A DNA stretch of 64,000 bases from Verrucomicrobiaceae bacterium (GCA_019694165.1 JAIBCL010000013.1:124001-188000), one strand, 5' to 3'. Numbered from the stretch's first letter, positions 53,108 through 62,158 are shown. The notes: a model not told the origin generated them from the letters alone. A program made the numbers and translations.

Positions 53108-56100
53108 CTACGGCAGCGTCACGACCACCTTGCCGAACAACTCCACGACCGCCGTGCCGTCGAACGGCTCCAGTTGCACGACGCGCTCCCAGTTCGCATT
53201 GATGGCCGTCACCGTGGGAGTCGAAGTCAGGTTCGACCAGTTGATGAGATCGGGGGACTTCTTCGGCGTGTAAACCAGCCCGCTACCGATGCGGCGGATG
53301 AACTCGTAGCGGAAGAACGATGCCGCGCCGCTGCCGGTGCGATCATAGGCCGGCAAGCCGGTGGTGCCGGTGCCGGGAGCAAGCGTGCCAACGTCCACGG
53401 CGGCGGGATTCATGTTGAAGGCGTACTTGAGCAGATTCGAGACCCCATCGCCCGCTGGATTCGCCGTCGGCGCGAGACTGGCACCGGTGAGGCCGCTGCT
53501 CGTTCCCCAGTTGTTGAAGGCCGCATTTTGCGCCACGCCGCTGATGGGGAAATCAAACATGGCTTCGTCCGCGTCATTGTTGTTGATCACGACGCTGCCG
53601 CTGAAGGTGCCGGTGCTCGTGGCATCGAGCCGCACTTGGAAGGTATGCGTCGCCGCAGCGGCGATGGCCGCGCCGGGCGCATTGAGCACGGTGAAGCCAG
53701 ACGGCGCCGTGATGCTGCTCACGATGAGCGCGGCGCTGCCGGTGTTGGAGATCGTGAAATCGCGCGTTATCGCGGTGCCTTGCGCTGTGTAGCCAAAGTC
53801 CACCACCGCCGCCTGTCCGTCCGTGAGCTGCGGCGCGCCGGTGGTCGCGCCGTTGTGCAGGGTGATCTCGGGAATGCCCGTGGTGGTGAAAAATCCGTCG
53901 GCAGTGATGCCAGTGCCGGAGGCGTTGGTGGCGGTGAGCCGGTAATGATAAATGGTGCCGGGTGTGAGGCTGCCGACGGCGGCAATCACAGCCTGCGCCG
54001 AGCTGCCATCGTTGGGGGACAAGGTCACGCTCGCGCTGTGAGTGTAGCTGGTGGTCAGTCCGAACTCGAACTGCGCCGTGGTGGTCTGGCCGTTGGGATT
54101 GACCGTGCCATTGAGCGTGGCTCCGGTGGTGGTGATGGATGTGGCACCGCCCAATGTCACCGCAGGAGGCAGCGCGGACACAATAGCCTGTGCGAGGTAG
54201 GGCGAGACTTTCCCACCGGCGCTGGTGAAGAAGCCGCCCACATAAAGGCTGCCGCCGGAAACAGCCAGCGCATATACGGAGTTGTTCAGTCCCGAGCCCA
54301 GGGCCGACCACGCCGTTCCATCCCATCTGGCGATGCGGCTGGCGGACACGCCGCCTGCCGTGGTGAAGTCCCCCGCCGCATACAGATCGCTCCCGGAGAC
54401 GGCCAGTGCGCTGACGGTGGAAGAGCTGTTCATGCCGCTCCCCAGCGCGAACCAGGCGATGCCATCCCAGAGCGCGATGCTGTTTACCGTCACCCCCCCG
54501 GCGGTGGTGAAGCTGCCCGCCGCGATCACACTGCTGCCGGAAATGGCGAGCGCCTTGACATCTCCGTTGGTTCCCGCCCCCAGGGCGGACCACGCGCTGC
54601 CGTTCCATCTGGCGATGCGGCTGGCGGCCACGCCGTCCGCATTGGTGAAGAGGCCTCCGGCGTAGAGGTTGCTGCCACTCGCCGCGAGCGCATACACGGA
54701 GGAGTTCATGCCCAGGCCCAGCGCGGACCAGGTGCTGCCATTCCATTTCGCGACACGATTCACCGCCACGCCGCCTGCCGTGGTGAAGCCGCCTCCCGCA
54801 TACAGGTCGCCGCCGGACACCGCGAGCGCGGAGACGGAGGAGTTCATTCCGGCGCCCAAAGCGGACCACGCGCTGCCATTCCATCTGGCGATGTAGTTCG
54901 CCGTGACACCGCCCGCCGTGGTGAACATGCCTCCGGCGATCAAGTCGCCGCCGTAAGCGGCCAGGGCGAGAATCTGGTTGTTGGTGCCTGACCCCAATGA
55001 GGACCAGGCGCTGCCGTTCCATTTCGCAATGTAGTTCGTCGTCGATGGCAAATTGCCTGCCGCAGTGAACGGCCCGCCCACATACAAATCACCGCCCACC
55101 ACCGCGAGCGCCGCCACGCTGGCATTGAATCCCGGGCCTGTCGCCGACCAGGCGCTGCCATTCCAGCTCGCGATGTAATACATGAACTCGGCGCTGTTGC
55201 CCGAGAGGGTGAAGTCACCGCCCGCGTGCAAGGTGCTGCCGGTGACCGCGAGCGCGCGCACGGTGGCGTTCAATCCCACGCCCACGGACGACCAGGCCGT
55301 GCCGTTCCACTTCGCTACACGCGTGGCAGGGGCGCCGCCGGCGTTCAAGAAGGCGCCCGCCACGTAAACGTCAGTGCCCGCCATCGCCACGGAGGTCACG
55401 GCGTTGTCCACGCCGAGTCCGAGATTGGACCAGAAGCTGCCGCTGATGTTCCATTTGGCGACGTAGTTGCACGGTCCGCCGCCCGTGGTGGTGAACCCGC
55501 CGCCAGCATAGAGTTCGTTACCAGAAACCACCAGCGCCGAGACATTGCCGTTCGTCCCGGCACTCACATCCGACCACGCGCTGCCGTTCCACTTGGCGAT
55601 GTTGCCGGCCGTCAGTCCGCCCGCCGTGGAGAAGCTGCCTCCGGCGACGATGTAGCTCCCCGCAGCCGCGAGCGCCGAGACGACGTTGTTCATTCCCGTG
55701 CCCATGGCCGACCACGCGCCGCCGCTCCACCTGGCGATGCGATTGGCCGTCACCCCGCCCGCAGTCGTGAACGCACCGCCCGCATAGACCACGCCGTTGG
55801 AAACCAGCAGCGAGAAAACCAGGCTGTTCATGCCCGTGCCGAGCGCCGCCCAGGTGCTGCCATCCCACTTGGCGATGCGGTTCACAGTCACGCCGCCGGC
55901 GGTGGTGAAGTCACCGCCGGCATACAAATCGGTGCCTGACACGGCCAGCGAACGCACGGTGTTGTTCGCGCCCGCGCCCAGCGCCGACCAGGTGCTGCCA
56001 TTCCACCTGGCGATGTTGCTGGCCAGCGCCGTGCCGACGATGGTGAAGGTGCCGCCGATGTAGAGATCGCCCGTCCCTGTGGTGACCATGGCGAGGATGC

Positions 56101-56935
56101 CGGATCCATTCGCGCCGCGCAGCCCGCCCATGCTGATCCAGTCCGCATCGCTGAACGTGGGATCAATGCGCACGGGATAGACTGCTGATTCATCTTCCAC
56201 CAGCACACGGACACGATCCGGCGCAGGCACCTCGAATCGCGCCCGCAGTTCCTTCCCGGCGGCATCAGTGACTTTCAGCCGGCTGTATGCCAGTTCGCGA
56301 CCAGTGGCCAGCACCGTCAGCTTCACACCATACGAAGCGGATTCCGCACAAGCGCCCGCTGCCTCCAAATCCACCACCAGCATTCCTTCGCCGCCCGCCG
56401 GCCGCCGGGTCAGCACAAAGTCCTGCCGCACTCCGTCAGCGCTCACCGTGTATTCTTCCATGACTCCAGGACGGAGAAACACGGCGGCCTCCGTGCTCGC
56501 CTGAACGATGCCTTCATGCCCGAGGGCGAACGCGCTGAACGGACTGCCGGATGAGGAGCGGCGGGAAACCTCGATGGCTTTCACGCGGAAGCGGTTGGGC
56601 GTGGCCGCGTCCTCATCCGCAGTGGAGGAAATCCACAGTCCATCTCGCGTGGCCTCGCCCTCCAGGTCTTGCATCACCGCCGTGAGCCTGGCCCCGCTCT
56701 TCGTTGGCGTGACGCGGCCATCATTTCCCGGTCGCTGCTTTTGCACCTCGGCTCCGAGCTGGTCAAAAGGAATGGCAACTGGCGGCAGCCGCGTCGCCAC
56801 AGGCGACACCTCGCGCTGCAAGCTGTCTGCCAATGCAAAGCCGAAGCTCATGGATCCCGCCACTGCGGTTAGCAACGCAATGCGGGCAATCGGCACGGAT
56901 GTTGTTTTCATGGTGGTGGTCAGGGTGTTGGCCAT
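53108..56935 (-). CDS. Large secreted repeat protein (13 tandem 46-residue repeats, Fn3-like and ASPM/choice-of-anchor-D-like domains)
   Basis: 1275 residues from the ATG at 56935; an ATG at 56911 gives an equally good signal peptide (KTTSVPIARIALLTAVAGSM). After a beta-rich N-terminal region come 13 full repeats of about 46 residues plus a partial one (coding about 56060-54180), consensus AGG-FTTAGGV-AN-IAKWNG followed by SAWSALG-GMN and V-ALAVSG--LY, similar to kelch or delta-60-type propeller blades. Then an Fn3-like domain (ATLNGTVNPNGQTTTAQFEFG), a choice-of-anchor-D-like domain (DFTISNTGSAALIVSSI) and a C-terminal segment with NLLKYAFNMNP, common in verrucomicrobial secreted proteins and perhaps a sorting region. 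It is probably a surface adhesin or matrix protein. Confidence 0.85.
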   Translation of the reverse strand: MANTLTTTMKTTSVPIARIALLTAVAGSMSFGFALADSLQREVSPVATRLPPVAIPFDQLGAEVQKQRPGNDGRVTPTKSGARLTAVMQDLEGEATRDGLWISSTADEDAATPNRFRVKAIEVSRRSSSGSPFSAFALGHEGIVQASTEAAVFLRPGVMEEYTVSADGVRQDFVLTRRPAGGEGMLVVDLEAAGACAESASYGVKLTVLATGRELAYSRLKVTDAAGKELRARFEVPAPDRVRVLVEDESAVYPVRIDPTFSDADWISMGGLRGANGSGILAMVTTGTGDLYIGGTFTIVGTALASNIARWNGSTWSALGAGANNTVRSLAVSGTDLYAGGDFTTAGGVTVNRIAKWDGSTWAALGTGMNSLVFSLLVSNGVVYAGGAFTTAGGVTANRIARWSGGAWSAMGTGMNNVVSALAAAGSYIVAGGSFSTAGGLTAGNIAKWNGSAWSDVSAGTNGNVSALVVSGNELYAGGGFTTTGGGPCNYVAKWNISGSFWSNLGLGVDNAVTSVAMAGTDVYVAGAFLNAGGAPATRVAKWNGTAWSSVGVGLNATVRALAVTGSTLHAGGDFTLSGNSAEFMYYIASWNGSAWSATGPGFNASVAALAVVGGDLYVGGPFTAAGNLPSTTNYIAKWNGSAWSSLGSGTNNQILALAAYGGDLIAGGMFTTAGGVTANYIARWNGSAWSALGAGMNSSVSALAVSGGDLYAGGGFTTAGGVAVNRVAKWNGSTWSALGLGMNSSVYALAASGSNLYAGGLFTNADGVAASRIARWNGSAWSALGAGTNGDVKALAISGSSVIAAGSFTTAGGVTVNSIALWDGIAWFALGSGMNSSSTVSALAVSGSDLYAAGDFTTAGGVSASRIARWDGTAWSALGSGLNNSVYALAVSGGSLYVGGFFTSAGGKVSPYLAQAIVSALPPAVTLGGATSITTTGATLNGTVNPNGQTTTAQFEFGLTTSYTHSASVTLSPNDGSSAQAVIAAVGSLTPGTIYHYRLTATNASGTGITADGFFTTTGIPEITLHNGATTGAPQLTDGQAAVVDFGYTAQGTAITRDFTISNTGSAALIVSSITAPSGFTVLNAPGAAIAAAATHTFQVRLDATSTGTFSGSVVINNNDADEAMFDFPISGVAQNAAFNNWGTSSGLTGASLAPTANPAGDGVSNLLKYAFNMNPAAVDVGTLAPGTGTTGLPAYDRTGSGAASFFRYEFIRRIGSGLVYTPKKSPDLINWSNLTSTPTVTAINANWERVVQLEPFDGTAVVELFGKVVVTLP
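54180..56062 (-). repeat. Array of 138-bp tandem coding repeats
   Basis: About 13.5 units of roughly 138 bp encode the 46-residue blades of the secreted protein. Several neighbouring units are close at the DNA level (for example the CGCCGGCGGTGGTGAA stretch recurs in most), as expected from unit duplication. Confidence 0.75.
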
Positions 56936-57281
56936 TCAGTTGATTGGCTTCAGTGAAATGTCTCGAAATCGTCCCGCCGTTGTTGCATTCCTGGCTGACA
57001 AAATTCCCGGTTCGCCGGGCCCGTGCCACAACCTTTGGGGTGAGATAATCCCCGGCGGACTGCCCTTCCCTATCGTTCGTGGTGGCGTGGAAAACCCGCC
57101 GTCCCGCATCCAATGCCACATGTTCATGGCATGGGGACTTGAGCCGACGCCTGATGCACAGGCGTTGCTTGGCCCATGCGCAAACCTCTTTTCGACAATC
57201 TCACCGGGCCAGTCCGGCAGCAGCCTTGGCTCCCGGCGCTTGTGATCCCCCGGTTTTGCGACAGTCTTGCCGCCTCCACCC
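56936..57281. other. 346-bp divergent intergenic region
   Basis: It lies between the starts of the secreted repeat protein and the sigma factor gene and should hold promoters for both. No clear promoter, hairpin or gene was recognised. Confidence 0.45.
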
Positions 57282-58058
57282 ATGCCCGACAACCTGCCCA
57301 GCAGCCCCATCGAGCACGATGTGAAGCATCGCGACTCGCTTCTGGGCGTGGCCTTCCCCACCACCCAGTGGAGCTTGGTGCTGCGCTCGCAGCAGGACGG
57401 TGCTGAGGCGCAGGTGGCGATGAACAATCTCTGCCGCCAGTACTGGTATCCCATCTACGCCTACCTGCGCTGCCGCGGCTTCGAGCGGCCCGATGCGCAG
57501 GACATCACGCAGAGCTTCTTTCTCATGGCCGTCACCGGCGGGCTCTTTGAGGCTGCGCAGCGCGAGCGCGGCAAGATGCGCTCCTTCCTCCTCGGCGCGC
57601 TCACCCGCCATATCGCCGATCACTTGCGCCGCCAGCACGCAGCAAAGCGTGGCGGCCGCGCCATCGTGCTGCCGCTCGAAGTCGAAACGGCGGAGGAAAA
57701 ATACAGCAACGAACCCGCCGACCAGCGCGACCCCGAGACTCTCTACCTCGCCGCGTGGGCCAGATCGCTCATCGACACCGCGCGCCAGCGGCTGCGAAAG
57801 CACTTGGAAAGGAAGGGCCGGCAAGAACTCTTCGATCAACTGCAAGCCGTGATCGAGATGGAGGATACCGACACGCCTTATTGCGACCTCGCCGTACAAC
57901 TAAGAGCAAGTGAGGCGTCACTGCGCCTGCAAGTCTTCCGTCTCCGCCGCAGGTTCGGCAAGTTGCTGCGCGAAGAAGTCGCCAAGACAGTCGAGACTCC
58001 CGAGGAGGTCGAAGATGAACTCGCCTGGCTCGCGACGGTGTTGCAGCAAGGCAATTAG
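57282..58058 (+). CDS. ECF-type RNA polymerase sigma factor
   Basis: 258 residues from the ATG at 57282. Sigma region 2 spans about 45-118 (LCRQYWYPIYAYLRCRGF, DAQDITQSFFL) and region 4 about 160-232 (ASLRLQVFRLRRRFGKLLR forming the recognition helix). It is longer than typical ECF factors, with an extended linker (120-160). ECF factors next to a Ser/Thr kinase gene are a known planctomycete/verrucomicrobial arrangement (ECF-STK groups), where the kinase is thought to control the sigma factor instead of an anti-sigma factor. Kinase 2 begins 144 bp downstream in the same direction, and no anti-sigma gene is seen. Confidence 0.88.
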   Translation: MPDNLPSSPIEHDVKHRDSLLGVAFPTTQWSLVLRSQQDGAEAQVAMNNLCRQYWYPIYAYLRCRGFERPDAQDITQSFFLMAVTGGLFEAAQRERGKMRSFLLGALTRHIADHLRRQHAAKRGGRAIVLPLEVETAEEKYSNEPADQRDPETLYLAAWARSLIDTARQRLRKHLERKGRQELFDQLQAVIEMEDTDTPYCDLAVQLRASEASLRLQVFRLRRRFGKLLREEVAKTVETPEEVEDELAWLATVLQQGN

Positions 58059-58202
58059 TGCCCCCAGGAACTGACGTCAGCGTTCGAAAGCGGGGAGAAC
58101 CAGGGCACACCTGAGCGCGTCCGTCCGTCGCAGGTCTCGCGGGAATTGTGTGGCCTTCGCCGCTCGTTCTATCTATCATCGGCGTCAACGCCCGATCCCC
58201 GC

Positions 58203-61200
58203 ATGGACGACTCCGCTCCAACTGAACCGCGCCCTCCCTCCTCCCGAGCCGGCTCTTCCGGTGCTGGTTGGAAGCCGCCGAGCGTGGAGCATCTTCAGTC
58301 GTTGCTGCCGCAGTATGAGATCATCTCCATGCTCGGCCACGGCGGAATGGGCGCGGTTTACAAGGGCAAGCAAAAGTCGCTCGACCGCATGGTGGCGATC
58401 AAGATTCTGCCTCCGGGCCTCGACGACGAGGACGCGAAGTTCGTCGAGCGCTTCAAGAACGAGGCGCGCACGATGGCGAAGATGAATCACCCCGGCATCG
58501 TCAGCGTGTACGATTTCGGCGAGATCCATGAAGGTGGGGCGCTTGCTCCCGCAAGCGCCGCCCGGACGCCGCGCCCCTCCGATGCTACGAGCAACCCAAC
58601 GGACAGTTCTCCGTCTCCCGCGGCGGCTGGCGGAGCAGCCGCCCTACCATCTGGCCCGCCGCTGCTCTACTTCATCATGGAATACGTCGATGGCACGGAC
58701 GTGGCGAAGATGATCCAGGCCAGCGGCAAGCTGCCTGCCGATCATGCGCTCGCGATCACCGCGCATGTCTGTGATGCGCTGGCCTATGCGCACTCGAACG
58801 GCGTGATCCACCGCGACATCAAGCCGGCGAACATCCTCATCAACATGCAGGGCCAGGTGAAGGTCGCCGACTTCGGCCTCGCAAAGATGGACGACCCCTC
58901 GCAGACCAGCGGCCTCACGAAGACCGGCATGGCGATGGGCACGCCGGACTACGTCGCGCCCGAGGCGCTGATCATGGGCGTGAATGTCGATGGCCGGGCC
59001 GACTTGTATGCCATCGGCGTCATGCTCTACCAGATGCTCACCGGCATGATCCCGCGCGGCATGTTCATGATGCCCAGCATTGTTAGCAAGCGTGAGGTCG
59101 ATCCACGCTTCGACGCCATCATCGCGCGCGCGATGCAGACCGACCGCGAGATGCGCTACCAGAGCGCGACGGAGATCCGCAAAGACCTCGATGTGATCCT
59201 GACCACGCCGCGCGTGAAGCCGGAAGCCTCCAAGGCCGCGGCCGCCGTGCCGCAGGGCGCGGTAAAAAATGTGCCGGGACAGCGCAGCGCCGCTCAGCCG
59301 CCGCCCGACCGTAGGCCGGGTGTGGCGCTGCCCGCCCGGCCCGCGCAGGAATCAGCGAATGCGCCCGGCAAAGGCGTTGCGAACGCACCACCTGCCGGGC
59401 GGGCTAAAGCCACACCCGGCCTACGTCCCGCGCCCGCCGCGAAGCCCAAACCGCAATCCGCGGCTCCCAATCCCAAACCCAAGACCGGCCTCATCATCGG
59501 CATCGCCGCCACGCTCGTGATCGGTGGCGGATTGGTTTTCACGCTCGGTGGAAAAAAGAATAGCGCCGAGACCGCCGCCGCCGGATCATCAGCTTCAACC
59601 AGCAGCGACACCAAAAGCGCCGCCGCATCCTCCGCGCCGATCAAGGTCAGCGACTCCAAGCCCGGCGCGGATAGGGCAGCGGCTCCGCCAGCCACCACGA
59701 GTGGCCCTGCGGGAACGACATCAACATCGGCGGCGCTTGCAGGAGCAAGCGCCCTACCCGGCGCATCGTCGCCCGCCGCCGAGTCGTGGCAGGACATGCT
59801 CCGCGATCCTACGCTGCTCCGCATCCCCCGCGCTGCGGACGGTTCAGAGCGCGTGCAGCGGGCGAAGGAGGGCCTGCGCTTCGTGACCTCAGTCACCGCG
59901 ACAATCCCCGATTCAATGGTGAAGGCCGACGGTGCCATCCGCATGCGCTCCGTCCTCGGGAAGCCGGGCACGCTGCGTCCAAATCTCAGAGCCCGGCACG
60001 GCAGCACTGGGCATTACCAGGCGGGGATGCGCGACGAGAGCACCGTCGAAATCATCCGATACACCCGAGATGCCGGCAAGGCCACAAGACTGCGGGACTT
60101 CCCCATCGCGAAGCCTCTGGCGGATAACGAACCGTATCTGCTCGAACTCCGTGCCGTCGGCACGTCGCTCACGGCGAAGCTCAACGGGATCGAGCTTGGG
60201 TCGGTGACAGACGCGCAATTGGCCAGCGGCTCATATGAGATCGCTGTCAGCCCCCAGCAGGGCGAGCCAGTCATGGTCACGAGCTTCGAGTTTCTCGACC
60301 TGTCGGCGTCCGGTGGAGCGCCGTTAGCCGCACCTGCCGCCGCGACGAAGGACGCGCCGTTTGTGAATTCGCTCGGGATGAAGTTCGTCCCCGTGCCGAT
60401 CACCGGCGGGCCGACGGATGGGAAGCGCGTGCTCTTCTCCGTGTGGGAGACGCGGGTGCAGGACTACGAGGCGTTTGTGACCGAGACGAAGCGCTCCTGG
60501 CGGAAAGCGGGATTCGAGCAGGATCCCGCGCATCCAGCGGTGCAGGTCACTTGGGAGAGCGCGAAAGAGTTTTGTGCATGGCTCACCGAGCGCGAGCGCA
60601 AAGCAGGCAAACTCGCGCCTGACGAAGCGTATCGTCTGCCAAGCGATCACGAGTGGAGCTGCGCCGCCGGCATCGGCGCCAGCGAGGATGCATCCCCCGG
60701 TCCGGGGGCGAACAGCGCCCGGGGCGACAAACAGGTGGGCGGATTTCCCTGGGGCGACCAATGGCCGCCGCCCGCAGGATTCGCCAACTACAGTGGAGAG
60801 GAAATCCAGAGTGTGCCGCCGATCCCGGACCAGAAGCTGATCGCCAGTTTCCGCGACCCCTTTCCCTACACGAGCCCAGTCGGGAGCTTTGCGCCGTCGG
60901 CGAATGGCCTCTTCGACCTGAGCGGAAATGTTAGCGAACTCTGCGAGGATGTAGCGGACTTCAAGGCGATTCCCGGAAAGGCCGATCCAGAGCGGATTGT
61001 GCGCGGCGCGAGCTGGTTCGACAGCGACAAGGACTTAATCCGCTGGTCTCGCCGCCACTGGGCTCCGCCAAAACTTCCCGGCAAGGAAGCAGGTTTCCGC
61101 GTTGTCCTCGCCACAGCCGCTTCCACGTCAGCAACCAACACCGGCGGAGCATGGCAGGAGGTGCTGCCGAATCTCGACATCACTCGCGCCATCGTGCAGG

Positions 61201-62006
61201 GCCAGTGGCGCATGGAGGCCGGGCAACTCGTCGGCGGGGGCGATGAGAAAGTCCACGGCACCTGCGCGTTGCCGGTTCCTGCGACGGGGAACCTCGACCT
61301 GCTTGCAGAGGTGACGACGAGTTCCGAGGGATTCGTCGCGTTGTTTTTCACGCCGGGAAACAAGACCGGAGCCTTCACCTTGAACGGTGGCCCCAAGAGG
61401 CCAAAGAGCACGTTCCGCCACACTGCCGGGATGGAAAAGCTCGACGGCTGGCTCCTGCATGACACACCCGACGCAGCCGAGCGTGACAACTGGCTGCCGA
61501 AGGGTGAAAAGCATCAGATCGTCCTTCAGATCCGCTCCGAAGGCCTCACAGCGCAACTCGATGGCCAGATCATCTACCGCTGGAGCGGCGACTGGCAGCG
61601 AATCAACATGCCCGATGGTTGGGGCGACTGGAGCAAGCGCCCGGCTGGCCCGCTCTTCGGCATCGGCGCGCAGGCGAAGACACAAATCACCGTCCACCGC
61701 ATCGCCTGGCGGCCGGCTCAGGCAACTGCGGCCCAGGACGCCATCAGCACCGCAACGCCCGGCACCGCGTCTGCCCCACCGCCACGACCGGCGACTCCCG
61801 ATCCCAAACTCGCCACGCTCCTCGCGCAATACACCAGCGCCGTCACCAAAGCCGCCGCGAGCGCCAGCGCCAAAGACAAACCCGCCTTCGATACGGAACT
61901 CGCCCGCCTGAAAGCCAACGCCCCGCTGCCCGCTGCCTCCGACGACGTGAAGCTGCCCGAGGCGCTGAAAAACCTGCGAGGCATCCTGCGCGAGCAATTG
62001 AAGTAG
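58203..62006 (+). CDS. Membrane Ser/Thr kinase with FGE-like and LamG-like domains and half a helical module (kinase 2)
   Basis: 1267 residues from the ATG at 58203. The kinase domain has the same residue numbering as kinase 1 (G-loop 45-50, Lys67, HRD 203-205, DFG 223-225) and the same in-frame insertion at 110-151. A Pro/Ala linker precedes one membrane helix (about 429-449). Outside: a LamG-like module (about 526-703), an FGE-sulfatase-like domain (about 718-970; LGMKFVPVP, LPSDHEWSC, FDLSGNVSEL, RIVRGASWF, AGFRVVLA) without catalytic cysteines, a second DUF1080/LamG-like module (about 980-1174) and, at the end, the first half of the shared helical module, stopping right after LRGILREQLK. 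It is paired with the upstream ECF sigma gene. 482 bp of its catalytic core are identical to kinase 1. Confidence 0.9.
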   Translation: MDDSAPTEPRPPSSRAGSSGAGWKPPSVEHLQSLLPQYEIISMLGHGGMGAVYKGKQKSLDRMVAIKILPPGLDDEDAKFVERFKNEARTMAKMNHPGIVSVYDFGEIHEGGALAPASAARTPRPSDATSNPTDSSPSPAAAGGAAALPSGPPLLYFIMEYVDGTDVAKMIQASGKLPADHALAITAHVCDALAYAHSNGVIHRDIKPANILINMQGQVKVADFGLAKMDDPSQTSGLTKTGMAMGTPDYVAPEALIMGVNVDGRADLYAIGVMLYQMLTGMIPRGMFMMPSIVSKREVDPRFDAIIARAMQTDREMRYQSATEIRKDLDVILTTPRVKPEASKAAAAVPQGAVKNVPGQRSAAQPPPDRRPGVALPARPAQESANAPGKGVANAPPAGRAKATPGLRPAPAAKPKPQSAAPNPKPKTGLIIGIAATLVIGGGLVFTLGGKKNSAETAAAGSSASTSSDTKSAAASSAPIKVSDSKPGADRAAAPPATTSGPAGTTSTSAALAGASALPGASSPAAESWQDMLRDPTLLRIPRAADGSERVQRAKEGLRFVTSVTATIPDSMVKADGAIRMRSVLGKPGTLRPNLRARHGSTGHYQAGMRDESTVEIIRYTRDAGKATRLRDFPIAKPLADNEPYLLELRAVGTSLTAKLNGIELGSVTDAQLASGSYEIAVSPQQGEPVMVTSFEFLDLSASGGAPLAAPAAATKDAPFVNSLGMKFVPVPITGGPTDGKRVLFSVWETRVQDYEAFVTETKRSWRKAGFEQDPAHPAVQVTWESAKEFCAWLTERERKAGKLAPDEAYRLPSDHEWSCAAGIGASEDASPGPGANSARGDKQVGGFPWGDQWPPPAGFANYSGEEIQSVPPIPDQKLIASFRDPFPYTSPVGSFAPSANGLFDLSGNVSELCEDVADFKAIPGKADPERIVRGASWFDSDKDLIRWSRRHWAPPKLPGKEAGFRVVLATAASTSATNTGGAWQEVLPNLDITRAIVQGQWRMEAGQLVGGGDEKVHGTCALPVPATGNLDLLAEVTTSSEGFVALFFTPGNKTGAFTLNGGPKRPKSTFRHTAGMEKLDGWLLHDTPDAAERDNWLPKGEKHQIVLQIRSEGLTAQLDGQIIYRWSGDWQRINMPDGWGDWSKRPAGPLFGIGAQAKTQITVHRIAWRPAQATAAQDAISTATPGTASAPPPRPATPDPKLATLLAQYTSAVTKAAASASAKDKPAFDTELARLKANAPLPAASDDVKLPEALKNLRGILREQLK
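58530..58658. repeat. In-frame repeat element inside the kinase domain (kinase 2 copy)
   Basis: Identical to 45049-45177 in kinase 1, in the same place between the FGEIHE and PLLYFIMEY segments. Confidence 0.75.
59311..59424. repeat. GTAGGCCGGGTGTGGC palindromic repeat (kinase 2 linker)
   Basis: Same ends as 45830-45943 (GTAGGCCGGGTGTGGC and GCCACACCCGGCCTAC), same position in the juxtamembrane linker, with some internal differences. Confidence 0.8.
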
Positions 62007-62086
62007 CGAAACTTCGCCAGGGTTCCGCCGCGGGCATCGGCTCCAGGCTATGCGCAGGCGGCGTGTTCCGGGCGTGTTTCCCTGCC

Positions 62087-62130
62087 GGCAGGTGGCCTGA
62101 AAACCAGTTGCCGCCTGCCGCATTTTGTTT
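62087..62130 (+). terminator. Likely Rho-independent terminator after kinase 2
   Basis: GGCAGGTGGC (62087-62096) pairs with GCCGCCTGCC (62110-62119; one G-T pair) and is followed by GCATTTTGTTT. It lies 81 bp after the kinase stop and 29 bp before the next start. Confidence 0.5.
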
Positions 62131-62158
62131 CAGACAACACAGCCACACCTTCAACGCC

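Noticed and set aside
53174-54991. 605-codon plus-strand open frame opposite the secreted repeat protein
   Set aside because: Its repetitive Arg/Gly/His-rich sequence only mirrors the 138-bp coding repeats on the minus strand.
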